Shown: piece by piece, positions 11,905 through 27,359 of the stretch
Numbering within the stretch: the stretch's first letter is position 1
How the letters are laid out: each line of letters begins with the position of its first letter
Assembly: GCA_001630475.1 (NCBI GenBank)
Contig: KV419395.1
Location: forward strand, 558,001 to 622,000
From: Sistotremastrum niveocremeum HHB9708
Taxonomy: Eukaryota; Basidiomycota; Agaricomycetes; Sistotremastrales; Sistotremastraceae
DNA: 64,000 nucleotides
Reading direction: 5' to 3'
The notes under the pieces: model-generated
Database searches by the model: none
What the model was told of the DNA's origin: nothing
What the model saw: the letters and a program-made list of their open reading frames with translations, nothing else
Program-made: the position numbers and the translations under genes

Positions 11905-12291
11905 AAGATTAGATCAAGATGTTAGATAAACGCGTAGCGTGAGATGGAACAAGCGCTATGTAGTCGAGTTAGAGAACGTTGCCTGTGGCGTTCAATAAGT
12001 TCGCGATGCTAGGAGTTGAAGAGTGCATCACGAATAATACATTGCATGATACGCTAAATTACAATGCATGAGATGGATAGTTCTGAGTCCATGAATGATA
12101 AACCCTAACAGCCAATAAATGAGCAATGAGAGAACGAAGGCCGGCGTCATAATAGTGGAAAGTTGTGCAAGAAAAGTAAGGATCGTATGCCGAGTCGGAA
12201 AACAAAAAAATAAGTTGAACAAGGAGGGTATGACGGTATACGTGAAAAGCAAGATCAGAAAATAATGAGGGAGCAGGAGGCAATGGAAAGG
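11905..12291. other. Intergenic: ERG8 upstream region and 3' end of next gene
   Basis: Both flanking genes are on the minus strand, so this stretch must hold the ERG8 promoter and the 3' UTR of the upstream neighbour. It is AT-richer than the coding DNA. No distinct element was recognised. Confidence 0.4.
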
Positions 12292-15023
12292 TCAGTTGCG
12301 CAGCAAGTCGAGATGATCGTCCCGTGAAGGATATCGGTATGCCACCAGCTCATCCTCCTGATCTACCAGCTGTCCAAGCGGTTTCCGCGAATTTGTAGAC
12401 ATTCGCGGAGCAGCGCTAGATATCGAAAGTTGGCGTTCAAGCTGGGCACCAAACTCTCCGGCAGATTGTATGTCAACAATGTAAGATGGCTCTGCAAATG
12501 GTAGAGGCCGTCGTGGCTCTATCGTCTCGTGGTTTTTGCGGCCTAATAGGGAGGATAAACCGAAGCGGCTTCTTCGCTTAGTCGACGGAGTGGTGACGTC
12601 TCGAGGTCGATGTCGGACAGTCGACGGTTCCGAAGGATGCACAGTACTTTGAGCCCGACTTGGTCGAGTGTCTTCTAGGAATCCTAACGACATCCTTGAC
12701 GCACTGAATTCTGTGGGACGAATGCCCAACGTCGTATGAGGTTGTGGCCCAAGCGAAGCAAGATTAGGTCGGCTGCTCGTGCCACCAAAGGATTGTCTTC
12801 GGCTCTCAGAGATATCAAGTCCTCGGAGGAAAGAACCAGGGTATTTCGGCTGTGGTGAGGAATAGGGGAAGGGGAGTTGTGAGGTCTCAGGGAAAGGCTC
12901 GTATAGCGTCGTTGCCCGAGGCATCCCGTCTGATTTACTATGCAAAGGAAGGGGTCGGCTGAAGTTGCCATTGGGGATGGGAGGGAGAGTCTTATCAGCA
13001 CGAAGTATCGATTTTGGCCGGGATATGAAACTGTTGGCCTGCTCCCTAGATCCGGGGAGGACAGTATTCGTGGAAACTGGACTCGATGGAATTGCAATGG
13101 CGCTGGTAACGGCAACTCCGGGCAGAATCATGGATCTTCTCATGTCAGTGTCTGAGGCAACCCGATGGAGGGGTCGATCCTCCATCATGAAGGGAGATGA
13201 CCGAAATTCAGCATCAAGATCCAAGAGAGTGCTTTTGCGATTGTCCTCTGGCATGCCCTCTCGGAACTTGGTCGACGTCGGGCTGCTTAGCAAGCTACTT
13301 GACGTCGTTGGTGGACTGATACCACGACCATTACGAGGTGAACTCGATGACGACAATGACATGGAAGAAGGGGCACCACGCATATGAGGCGCGGGGTTCG
13401 GGGGGGTCCGTGAACGATCGACGAGCATGGACAAGGGCGGTGGAGGAATGAGGGGACTACTGTAGTCATCATGGTCTGGAGATCTTGACACAGGCTTTTC
13501 GGACATTTGTGGTACCATTGGCTGCACCTGCGAGGGGTCGTGGGCACTTCGATCTTTCGAACTGCCAGTGATAATTTTCCAAAGCTTGCCGAGGCCTGTC
13601 TTCTTCTTGACCGACTTCATCGAGGTAGTGGGAGCAGGAGATACGACAGATCGCCATTCCTCTGGAGAAGTTTGGTGTGGCTCATTCGAGAGCAGTTCCA
13701 CGGGTATAGATCCGGGTGATTGGAAGATGACATGATTGGGGTTGTAACGATCGTGGTCCAGCGCAACGCTGAAATTGGGAAATGAGTAAATATTTCAGGA
13801 TCAGAAACGTATTAGCACGTACTGCATATCCATCATGCTACCAGACAAAGCAAGACTGCTGCGACTTCCCATACTGCTCCAGTTCTTGAACCCAAAGAAG
13901 CGAGGACTCTTGCTACTTCTGTCTGTCGAGCCTTCGAAAGAGCTCTGTGAGGTAGAGTGGAGACGAGGAAGTTGTGGTCGCAATCCCAGTTGAGGCACGC
14001 CGGGGGCTGAAGTTGCCACCGACATTGGACGTGATGATACAAGAGAATGAGTCGAAGGAGCGTATGGGATAGACTCGCGACCAGATACTTGGCTGCTTGC
14101 CCTCTTCCGAGATCGTTCTCTTTTCTTCTTCTCCTTTTCTTCCTTCTTCAGATCAACTCTTTCAACAATCATACCATTGCCAAGTAAAGTTGATTCTCGT
14201 ATTGAGCGGCCCCTTTCAGGTGAAGACGAGCCAGTGAGATCAACGAATCCACTCCCACTCGCTGAACGTGGGGGTTTGATGCGAACACCTTCCTCTCCAG
14301 ACATCGAGGGACTGGCCTGAAGTTCGTACGCAGATCTTCGTAAAGCAGAATAAGTTTCTCGCATCTTGTACGATAAAACGCGCGATTCGTGTGCCGCCTG
14401 ATCTCGAGCGACTGCCTCTGCTGCAAGAAGCTGTATCTGAGCACGAGAGTATTCTCGTACCGTCCGTTCACGAGTCGTAGGCTCTTTGGGGTTCTTGCCA
14501 ACAATCAAGATCTGGATCGGGGAAAAAGTGATAACAAGCTCACCATCGTCAACCAGACTTTGATATTCGCCTCTGTGAGCAGGTCGCCAGTGGCACGAGT
14601 CTGTCCCGGCGCCGGAGCAATTCCACGAATTTCATCATCTCGTTCCTTGTTCACGAGCTCATCGTACCACACATCACTTTCCCGATCCCAGACATTATGC
14701 GAAGTAACATCGACATCTGCCATCTCTTCGTCTCGCATAGCACATTCGATGCATACTTCTTCAGGAGGGGGTGGTTGTGGTAGGGGCGTGCGTCTGCTGA
14801 CTGGATCCACGTTTTCGATATCGTACATTCTGGAGTCTTTTTCTCGAGGCACGAGCGTCGTGGGCGGTCTCTGGGACGGTACGTAGAGAGGGAGATTTCC
14901 CCTGTCTTTGTCGGGATAGTATTTGAGAGGGAGTGGAAGTGGGGAGAGCCCCTCGACGGGACTGGGGGTGGTGTTGTCGCTGAAGTTGCTTGACCAGACA
15001 CGAGGGTTCTGGGTGAGTGACAT
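12292..15023 (-). CDS. Large Ser/Pro-rich low-complexity protein of unknown function
   Basis: Three exons (15023..14544, 14511..13823, 13768..12292) give 881 residues. Introns are 32 and 54 bases, with phases that fit; the 32-base one is unusually short. The N-terminus contains Pro-rich stretches and an acidic part (CIECAMRDEEMADVDV). The middle has a charged helix (ERTVREYSRAQIQLLAAEAV) likely to form a short coiled coil. A Lys/Glu/Arg run (KKEEKEKKKRERSRKRA) looks like a nuclear localisation signal. The C-terminal half is Ser/Pro/Arg-rich with basic patches (TKRRSRFGLSSLLGRK) and many potential phosphosites. No enzymatic domain is visible. It may be a scaffold or regulator, but nothing in the context says more. 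Coding status is well supported by length and codon pattern. Confidence 0.75.
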
Positions 15024-15309
15024 GCTAAGCGCAGAGGTCGGTGAGGCCGTCGATGGCCAAACGTTCAGGATAGGAAAGAAAGCGAAAGAGAGAGTTGCAC
15101 TGCTTTACCACAGGTTTAGCGCAGAGGGCGTGTTTGGCACAACAAGAACGGCTCCTTCCGCGTTTCATAAGCACAGCTTCCGAACAAATAATCGCTCTAC
15201 TGGTACATGATCATTACTATCGCCATCAACCTCTACTCTAGCCCATCACTTTCGATACCTGAATGAACAAACATTAGGGCGCTCGGGGCGGCGGCGAAAA
15301 AATTGTAGC

Positions 15310-16276
<967 letters not shown>

Positions 16277-16623
16277 TGGAGGAGAGTCTGCCAAACACGG
16301 CACAACACCGATCCACTGTAGCTCGGGCGCTTGTGAGGCTCCTGGGTAAAATCCGCATCGACAATGTACTCGCTCTGCTCTCAAGTACTGGCGTATCCTG
16401 AACAAATCTGATGACAAAAAATGCTGAATATTCTTGACATATTTTAGCACTTGCTTTTGGATTGTCCTGCGCAGCAAGGTGCATGGTTGGGTTGGCAGCT
16501 GCGAGAAACGCAGTGACGTCGGTCCGTCTCCGGACCTCACCCCATCGTCACAAACTCGTCCGAACGCCCAAATCGCTCCCAACTGCGCTTTATCACAAAC
16601 CATCATCATCTCAACCCTCAATA
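16277..16623. promoter_or_regulatory. Divergent promoter region, NDUFS7 / I9 inhibitor
   Basis: These 347 bases lie between two divergent start codons. A 200-residue open frame crosses it on the minus strand, but out of the conserved frame of NDUFS7, and is treated as chance. No named element was recognised. Confidence 0.4.
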
Positions 16624-17062
16624 ATGTCTTCAAGTCAGTACACTATGTTCAACTCAATCAATTTATTCTCATCTCTTTCAGGTTATATTGTTACCCTGAA
16701 GTCTTCTGCCACTGAGGTACTTCTATTGCTCATTACATCATGCGCCCATCTTACAAGATATTGACAATCTAACAGGACGACATCAAGAAGGCTGCTCAAG
16801 ATATCACTGAGAACGGTATGTCGCTATCATCCCTATCTTCGATCTCTTCTCATATGGACGAAGGCGGCGAAGTCATCAGGACTTTCAACAGCGTGATTTT
16901 GAAGGGACTCGCTGCGAAGATCCCAGACAGCTACCTGGATAACTTCAAGTCTCTCAACGGCGACGTCGTTGACTTCGTAGGTGCGCATACAGTCAACCTT
17001 AAGATTCCCAAGTGACACTGACCATCCCTCCAGAACCCGATCAACAGGTCCACACTCAGTGA
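16624..17062 (+). CDS. Peptidase inhibitor I9 family (Pleurotus proteinase A inhibitor-like)
   Basis: Five exons (16624..16633, 16682..16716, 16776..16815, 16864..16980, 17034..17062) give only 76 residues: MSSSYIVTLKSSATEDDIKK, then NGGEVIRTFNSVILKGLAA, KIPDSYLDNFKSLNGDV and VDFVEPDQQVHTQ. This is a free-standing subtilisin-propeptide fold, as in Pleurotus ostreatus POIA1 and yeast Pbi2. Such proteins inhibit subtilisin-type proteases such as vacuolar proteinase B through the C-terminal residues. In yeast, Pbi2 also supports vacuole fusion. There is no signal peptide, so a cytosolic/vacuolar location is likely. The first exon is only 10 bases, ending after one base of codon 4. Four introns interrupt 231 coding bases. 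Confidence 0.9.
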
Positions 17063-17206
17063 TCGCCTAGTTTCTTGTAATACTCTCATGCCAGTAATGA
17101 TTCTCCAATCCAAATGTTGTATTCCATCCCGATGACATGACTGATGGAGCTATTCAAGAACAACAACGGAATATCGATGTGCCAACAACTGCAGCCTCTT
17201 GAAAGA

Positions 17207-20200
17207 TTAGTCATCGTCTTCCACATCCCCGAGCTCGAACATGCCCAATCTCTCCCGTTTTGCGAGATTAATCGACTCCTGGATTTTCTTCACAATCTCG
17301 GGATACGAATTGAGATATTTGCATCCCTTTCGGTCCAGAGATGCCAATCCTTCCCGAGCAAGATCAGCATTGATGCTTGCGGAAGGATCGCTTGTGACAG
17401 AGGAGTCCGAGGGGTCGATCAAGCGCAGATGCAGCAAGTTTCCTTCGCGATAATCAACGTTGGCTATCAGCTTCCGACCCTCAGCCAGCGATCGGAAACG
17501 GTCCAGAGCTTCAGCTCCATAGTCCGTGGTTGAATCCGCAAGTTTGATAAAGCTGAACGAATTTAAGCATCGATATCATACTTGAGAGTCAAACACGAAC
17601 CTCAGACGGGCATCTTGCGCTTGACCAGGAAGAGCCCTGAATTTGCTGTCTAGAGGTCTGATACTAGTATATGGTATCGTATCCTGGTTACCATAATCGA
17701 TGAATGTGACATCCGCTTCTCTCTTCAATGGATATGCACGTCGAATTTTGGCGCGATACCATGAGCCGTCTGAGAACTTGGCGGAAACAAGCTCTCCTTG
17801 CTTGGGAATGAAACCTGGCGTCGAGGCCGCTGACCGATGATGCAGAGAGAAATCATGCATGAGTTTCTCCAGCGAGGCAATCCCTGCAAAGAATAAATTT
17901 CAAGTTTGGAGGGAATAAAATTCCTCACCTTCAGTGTTCAAGATCTGTACAGAGAAGTTCAGGGATGGCTCAGAGCGAATGTCCGATACGATAATATCCA
18001 GATATTCGACTTTGGGTTCAAAGGCATTTGATTGTGTTTCTTGTTCCTTAGCCGCAGCCTCCTCATCGAAATCTTTCCAGATCTGTGAATATGTTAGTGG
18101 AGCACTTGAAGTAAGCAAGGCAGGAACGAACGTTTCGTCGCTCTTTCTTTGCGGCTTCTTCAGCTGCAAAGAGTTGATTTGACCATGACAAGCCCTCGGC
18201 CGAATAAGCATGGACTGTCGCGAGACCCTCTTGGACCAGGGCAATGGCTGCATTCTCGGTTTTGTTCAAGTACAAAGCACCGATGAAACCGCCAGTTTTG
18301 TCTACCGCTTCAAATTCGATCTCAACATCGCGTTGCATGTATCGATGAGTCGAAAAGGCAGCAGCTTCTGCACCGTAAGGCTCGGCCTTCTCGGGAGGTC
18401 CTGATCGTGTACTCGTTCGTGTCGCGGGAGGGGCGTTGCGGGGTGCTCGGATGCCTGGGATGACGGTCACATAATACTCGGAGTAGAAGTCATATCATCG
18501 TACCGCCAAGGACAAGAGTCAGACTCTGGTTCTCCTTAGGTAATAGAATTCTGTACCACAGTTAGGAAAATTTAGCAATATATGTTGTACTCCAACCTGA
18601 ACCGTGAACCACCAGCAACATAATCCACAACTGCAGGCACTCGACCTTGTCGCTTGAATCCGGACAGGAATTGATTGGCTTTTGCCATCGACTTCAAGTG
18701 GGACGGTTGAGATCTCAAATCCAGAGAATACTAGCAAGGCAATCTCTTACCTCTGAGGCGTTTCCGATGCGAGGTAATGATTGTTCCTTGCCTGAATGAA
18801 TACCTCGGGCGTCGTCGACGGCGCTGTCAATAGGAAAGTTAATATTCCAATAAATTCTAGGATGAGATATACACACGCTTTCTCCGCGATAATCAGTTTA
18901 TCGTAGTCCGGCGAGCGATTTTCGTCATCTCGTTTGTGGCGCACGGCAGTCGCGAGACCCTTTTCGATGATCTGCTCTGCGATGTTGCTGAACGGGTCAT
19001 GAGATCCAAGTAACACAAAAATGAGAATCAGACTAACTGATTTTGATTCCCGTATCGTACGGTGGCACACTCTCGTTCCTCAAATTCGCCTTCCGCAGGT
19101 CGGATAAAGTCGATGTGCACGCGAACATGTTTGCCAATAAGTTTCTTGCGCAAGAACTAGATACAGATCATGAGATTTGACTGGAACAGTCAAAACTGCG
19201 GAGGTGGACTTACCTCCTTGGCTTCCGCGGCGTACCATGCCTGCTTTGGGTCACTCGCCCTATTTATGTGACCATCAAAACTTGGTCCTTGTCAGAGATC
19301 AGGAAGACACAAACTTTGGTCCACGAGTTGAGCTGAGTTGGATTCGTCTCTCTTCCTTGCTGTCTTTATCCACCACTGAGATCTGATCTCCACTCCAAAC
19401 TCGCACCACGGTTCCATCGAAAGTCCGTGACGATCCATTCGTTGCGTGACCATTCCCAGGTTTGACATTGGAAGGTGCCGAAGGAGTGTTGGCATACAGA
19501 TATAATTTTCTTTCCTTTGCAACCTTTTCGGCGGCACGCAGACGTTCCATGCCACCGCCAGCTAGCATCCCAGCGTGCCAATCGACTACGCGCGCGAGGC
19601 CAGACGCAACAAGGTGCTCAGCGACATTACCATTAGGATGTAAGACTATGATGCATGAGATATCAGTCTACTAAAACCAATGCAAGACTCACCATTGCCA
19701 ATAAATATGCTGACAGGCGTAGGGGCTATCGAGGCCGACGCCTGAAATGGGGATGCAGTAGGGGCAGGCACTGAGAGTAACTGCACTTTGACGGCGCGTT
19801 GAAGAAGGCGTGATTCTGTGAAGAAACGAGCCTAGCTTACGATTAGTGTCTTCATTATAAATTTAAAGCACGGGACCGAACCTCTTCTCCCCATGGTTCT
19901 GCGACGTCTCCTTGACGCGACGCGGCACGGGCGCTACGTACACCAGCCATCGCAACGTTCACCAATTGATGTTCGTTCGAGTCCGGCAACAGTAAGCGCA
20001 CCCGAACCGTTGTGCCTTCTCGTACTTGCTCCACAATACCTGAGCAATTGTGAGTTACGGCGCCACAAGTTCACAGTTAACAGAAGTCTCCAACTGACCA
20101 TCAATAGGTTTTCCTTTGTGCTCAGACAAGAAGGCTTGTGCGTCCAGTGGCATAGTATAGTTGACGGTGTATGCCTAACTTCGTGCAGTTGGTCAAATCA

Positions 20201-20898
20201 CAGAGCATCCCACCACAGAAAAAGAGAAAGACCTTAGGTCCATGAGGATTCCATATTCCTTTGCCCGCAGCTTTTGCTTCCGCTTCCAAATCCTTGCGTT
20301 TGTGGTCCTCTTCCGTAGGCTCTCGTTTACGGTCATTAGCTTTAGCCCATCCGTTCTTGAGCAATTCCGAGGCAAGATCCAGGCCTCCTATTTCTCCATT
20401 TCCAAAGTCTCGAGGGGTATCATCGTTGGGCGGTAGGGAGTGCGTGCATACGAATGTGATTTCTTTGCCAACCGCCAAGACTCGCATAAATTCACGAGCT
20501 TCGAAAGCCCAGGGCTGATGACACCAGGAACAACTCTTCAATACAAACAATATTGCCCAAGAGTATAGTAACGTACCTCATCTTCTCGGTTCGATGATCC
20601 CATTCGAGGAGACGTTATGTCGGCGAGGTTGAGAATTCTACGCACGTGTGAGGATGTGGCAACGAGGTAAAAAGTTTTCTGGAGAACCTTTCTTTTGCAG
20701 GTTGACCCTGGGGACCAGGGCGACCTCGAAGTAGGAGTGAGTCAGCCGACAGAACAGCTAGTGACCAGTCAGTCCTGTTGAGCAGTCAGACGATGACGAC
20801 GTAAATCCATACACTTGACAATCTGGAGCGTGCAATAACTGAATTAAACATGGTCATAGACTGTAAACATTCATGCCACGCACAGCTTTCAAAGACAT
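17207..20898 (-). CDS. Tudor-SN (SND1), staphylococcal nuclease-like and Tudor domains
   Basis: Many exons on the minus strand encode about 900 residues with repeated SNase-like folds. Visible blocks are [16 protein letters not shown] with [11 protein letters not shown], then [20 protein letters not shown], the block from [20 protein letters not shown] to the [13 protein letters not shown] stretch, and [20 protein letters not shown] with [12 protein letters not shown] Tudor domain follows ([20 protein letters not shown], then [11 protein letters not shown]), and a half SNase fold ends at ELGDVEDDD. Tudor-SN proteins bind RNA and act in splicing, stress granules and decay of inosine-containing RNA. 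The 5' end is uncertain: MSLKA at 20898 with one or two short exons, or a Met near 20847, would both join to the first conserved exon ([11 protein letters not shown]). Confidence 0.9.
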
Positions 20899-21480
20899 TT
20901 TGACGATGTGATGAGACCGAGGCTGGATAGAGTTTTGGATGAAGAAGTCGTGTGATGAAGTTGGCCGAGTTGCTTCAAAGTTGCCACGAAACGCTTGAGA
21001 ATTTATTTCCCCATTCAGAAAGAAGCCCCATCTCAAGATCCGATCTCTCTTTCACGGAAACGCGAATTCTTATTTCAGTACAGGTACTACAATTTAGCAA
21101 CAGCGACAACAATAAACCGGATCGAAGTCTCGAGAGTACACGAGTTACAAGGATGTGAGAGTATGGACGAGCAAGACAGCACAAAAGACACAAGGGAGGA
21201 AAGCAAGAGTTCGAGCAACTTGAATGAGTCGGATGCCGAGCGCGACTGTAAAATAAGCAATTTAGGACATCAGAAAAAAAGCAATAAAAGGAGTGTTCGA
21301 AAGTCCAAGCCGAACAAGACTGGGTCCGGTCAATCTACATTGTTAAAAGTCGGCTTCAAGACGCCGGAAGCATAGGTTATCGATAAGAGAGCGCGCAGAC
21401 TGAGTGAGAAGCAGGATGATTGAAAGGCGAGCGGTGCTGATGCCGATACGGACAAGACTTCCTCTGGTGGTATCGCAGAT
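20899..21480. other. Interval between SND1 start and MEI2-like stop
   Basis: The neighbours are both on the minus strand, so this must include the SND1 promoter and the 3' UTR of the Mei2-like gene. It also carries an open plus-strand frame described separately. No repeat or RNA gene was seen. Confidence 0.4.
20995..21375 (+). CDS. Possible small Ser/Lys/Glu-rich protein (weak)
   Basis: An open frame of 126 codons, with a later Met at 21163. From that Met the product would be about 70 residues of Ser, Lys, Glu and Asp (STKDTREESKSSSNLNESDA, then KKSNKRSVRKSKPNKTGSG). The composition is like a disordered nuclear protein, not like random shadow. There is no homology I recognise, no introns, and it lies in what should be the SND1 upstream region. 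It may be chance or an antisense transcript. Confidence 0.2.
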   Translation: MRIYFPIQKEAPSQDPISLSRKREFLFQYRYYNLATATTINRIEVSRVHELQGCESMDEQDSTKDTREESKSSSNLNESDAERDCKISNLGHQKKSNKRSVRKSKPNKTGSGQSTLLKVGFKTPEA

Positions 21481-24068
21481 TCAAGGCATACGACGGTATG
21501 CGTTTAGCTGTTGTTTGCGAGTCGACGATGAATAGGGTTGTGCTCGCGATTCTGCCCTTTCGGAGAGAGCGAGCGATTTTGTTGGTTCGGGTTACGCATT
21601 TTTGTCCATAGAGCAGAATCTCTAGCTGGCGAAAGATTTCCTTGCTGTGACGCCCAGAGTGGCCCTCGCGTCTGCTGTGCCCTCTCAACACGCTTGGCGT
21701 TGGTCGGCTCGGGGAAGGGTTCGGGGAGACCCTGCTTCTTGCCATGGGAGTACTGTCGAACGAAAAAAAATCAGCGTCCATCGTTCGCCAAAAATATGAT
21801 AGGTTTCAGGTACTCACGAATATTTTGGGCCGCCAGCCTTCACGCTCGCCCATGATGCAAGAGTTCTTGAATTTCTCGATAAGAGCCTCCTTCCCTCTAG
21901 ATATTATGTCAGAGAGATCAGGAGCAGTGCTCATGAAAACGTACTGATAGTTGGCATAGCTCATCTGCAACACCTTCTCTGACGAGAACATGTTCCTGGG
22001 AAGAGTTAGCACAACAGTGTTGATTCTACAGAAGTAGACAAACCATCGAGTCCCAAGTTTTGTTTTAGCAAAAAGCAAAAGATCCGAAACCTCGATAAAG
22101 TTCACAAAGGCTATATATGCGTGTCAAAAACCTCTCTCAATACTTTTGAGCGGAAGATGACGCACCATAACCAACATTGCAGTGATTATTGAAGTCGATA
22201 CTAAAAGCCATATTAGTGTTGACGTAATCTGAAGATGTGAATATCATACCGAAGGTACATGAAGTCAATCTTGCGCGGGCAAATAGCATGAATATAAGTC
22301 AAAAGGTCTTTATCAGTCATCTTGTTCGGGATATTCTTAATCATAACAGTCTGAAAACACGCATATATAAGCGAAATTGGACATATAATTTGAAAGGGAT
22401 AAACAAACCGTTCGGGTATCTTGACCAGCTTCGATCTTTTCAAAGTCCAAGACGTTTCGGAGTGGCGTAGCGCTCGGATGAGCGACTCCAACTTCGCGCA
22501 TGGGGGTATAATTAGTGAGGAGATTAGAGACTTGAGTGACGGGATCTTGAGCCCCATTGTCGGGAATTATAACATTCGTGAGGGCGGGAGTATTGAGAAA
22601 GCTAGTAGCGGACTGTAACTGATTGGGAGGAAGCCAATTCCAAGGTGGCTGAGAGTACGCCATCGCATCGGGATTCAAGCCTGCTGCAGGGTATCCCAAA
22701 TCAATCAAAGGGCCATATGGAGGTTCATGATGAACAGGATAGTTGTAGTATACAGGAGAGGTGTGAGGTGTCGGGCTAGAGAAAGGTGGAGCATGAGGTG
22801 ACAAGGGCGAATGCATCTGTTCGGACTGATTGTTGTGGCGAACGGTCTGCGCTGGTTCGGAAGCATCAGGACGAGTATTATCGTCCACGAAAGAGTCCCA
22901 TGGTCTCAGAGGAGAAGAGGGAGACGGCGTGCCTTGGCTGGCTGCTATCCCATCCCTCTTGCCGATGTCGATCGAATGCCTCTTTTTGATATTGTCAGAG
23001 GAGTGAGAGTGAGTCAAGGTAGGCGTAGAGAGTTCGGAAGGACGGAATGAGCCCGTTGAAATTCTGCGACTGAGGGTAGGAGGAGTGGTTGCGATGCCCC
23101 GGGATTTAAGCTCAGAGTCATTCTCATCGTTTTGTTCGATGGAAAACCCGCTGGTCATGACACTACAGGATATCCCTGGCGTGCTAGAGAGAATCTGGAA
23201 AGCCGCCGATGCAGATCTGCTATCAAAGAATTCGGCATAGAAAACCTAGATTCAGGGTTGTAAATATCATGTTACCATGCAGTTGGTAAACAACGCCACA
23301 GACCCGGTTTCCACGGTCAGCTTCGATCAAGGATCTTACTTCTCCATAGCTTGTCAGGACTTGTAAGACATCGCTCCGCCTTGGAGGATCAATGGTGTTG
23401 AAGGACAACGAGAGAGAGGCTGCAGAATCTTGAACAATGGACGATGGACCGGTTAACTGCAGCATGAAAAATATCCAGTCAATGCCATTCGGAAACAAAA
23501 CATCAGGAAAGGTGAACGAACCTCCAGGAGTTGGTTCAGGTTCAGGAACTCTGCGTGGATCGTAGCATCGGGGAAGAACTCGGTTGGGCGCTTAAGGACG
23601 CGAGCATGAGCAGCAGCAGCGTGTCGAACGTCGTAAAACACGACGATTATCTGGATGATCAGTTAGTGTTGCGCATAGCGTGATTTTCTGAAACCGTACG
23701 ATGCCGTGCTCCTGGAGAAGACGGACGAAAACTCCTTTAATTTCGCCAAATGCCTAAATCGGCAAGATTGAATCGATAAACGCGGCTTGAATGCGAGATG
23801 TTAAGACATACTTGAAAAGAGGTGCGGATGGCTTCCGCGTTCACGGTCGAGGGCACATCAAGAATCTAAAGACGCGCAGAGAAGATGAATCAGGATCGTT
23901 GTGCTACTGAGACCGACAAGGGGACGAGATCCAGACCTTGAGCAGCCTCGAAGCGTTTTCGCCGATAGTTGTGCTTGCAGACGACGTGGACTGCGTTGAG
24001 GACGGGGTGAGAGGCGGGGTGAGGGGGGCGTGCGTTGCCTTGCGCGGGGGCGAGAGGAGCGAGGGCAT
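21481..24068 (-). CDS. Mei2-like RNA-binding protein
   Basis: About eleven exons start with MPSLLSPPRKATHAPLTPPL and end KQQLNAYRRMP at 21481. Two degenerate RRMs are visible near the N-terminus (ILDVPSTVNAEAIRTSFQ with IIVVFYDVRHAAAAHARV, then SLSLSFNTIDPPRRSDVL). A long Ser/Pro/His-rich linker follows. The third RRM is the diagnostic Mei2 type (TTVMIKNIPNKMTDKDLL, then CPRKIDFMYLRYDF and NVGYAFVNFIEVSDLLLF), with the trailing NSCIMGEREGWRPKIFYSHG. In fission yeast Mei2 is the master RNA-binding switch for meiosis and is switched off by the Ran1/Pat1 kinase; a Ran1-like kinase lies at the right edge of this window. A role in meiosis or fruiting is inferred. Confidence 0.92.
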
Positions 24069-24311
24069 ATTGGGAGGAAGAGAAAAGGTAAGAGGCGAAG
24101 ATCATGAAATAATGCTTATATTAGTATTCCACGCTGACCCGACCGCCGAAACATTCAGGAGCGACAGGGCGGATCTCTTGGAGAAGAACTAAACGGACGG
24201 AGATCTCGTCAACAAACACTTCCGTCGCGGCATCTCCCGACCCGCCGACCACACATTCAATGTACAGAAACTATTACAAAGCAGCCAGCGACTGTTATGG
24301 ATGTCTAATGG

Positions 24312-27270
<2,959 letters not shown>

Positions 27271-27359
27271 GGCATTTCCAGTTCCGTGATCGGACTCGGA
27301 AGACTGGATCTCTCCACTTTGCGCAGACTAGCCCAAACTTGCTATCTGCCACTTTCACA

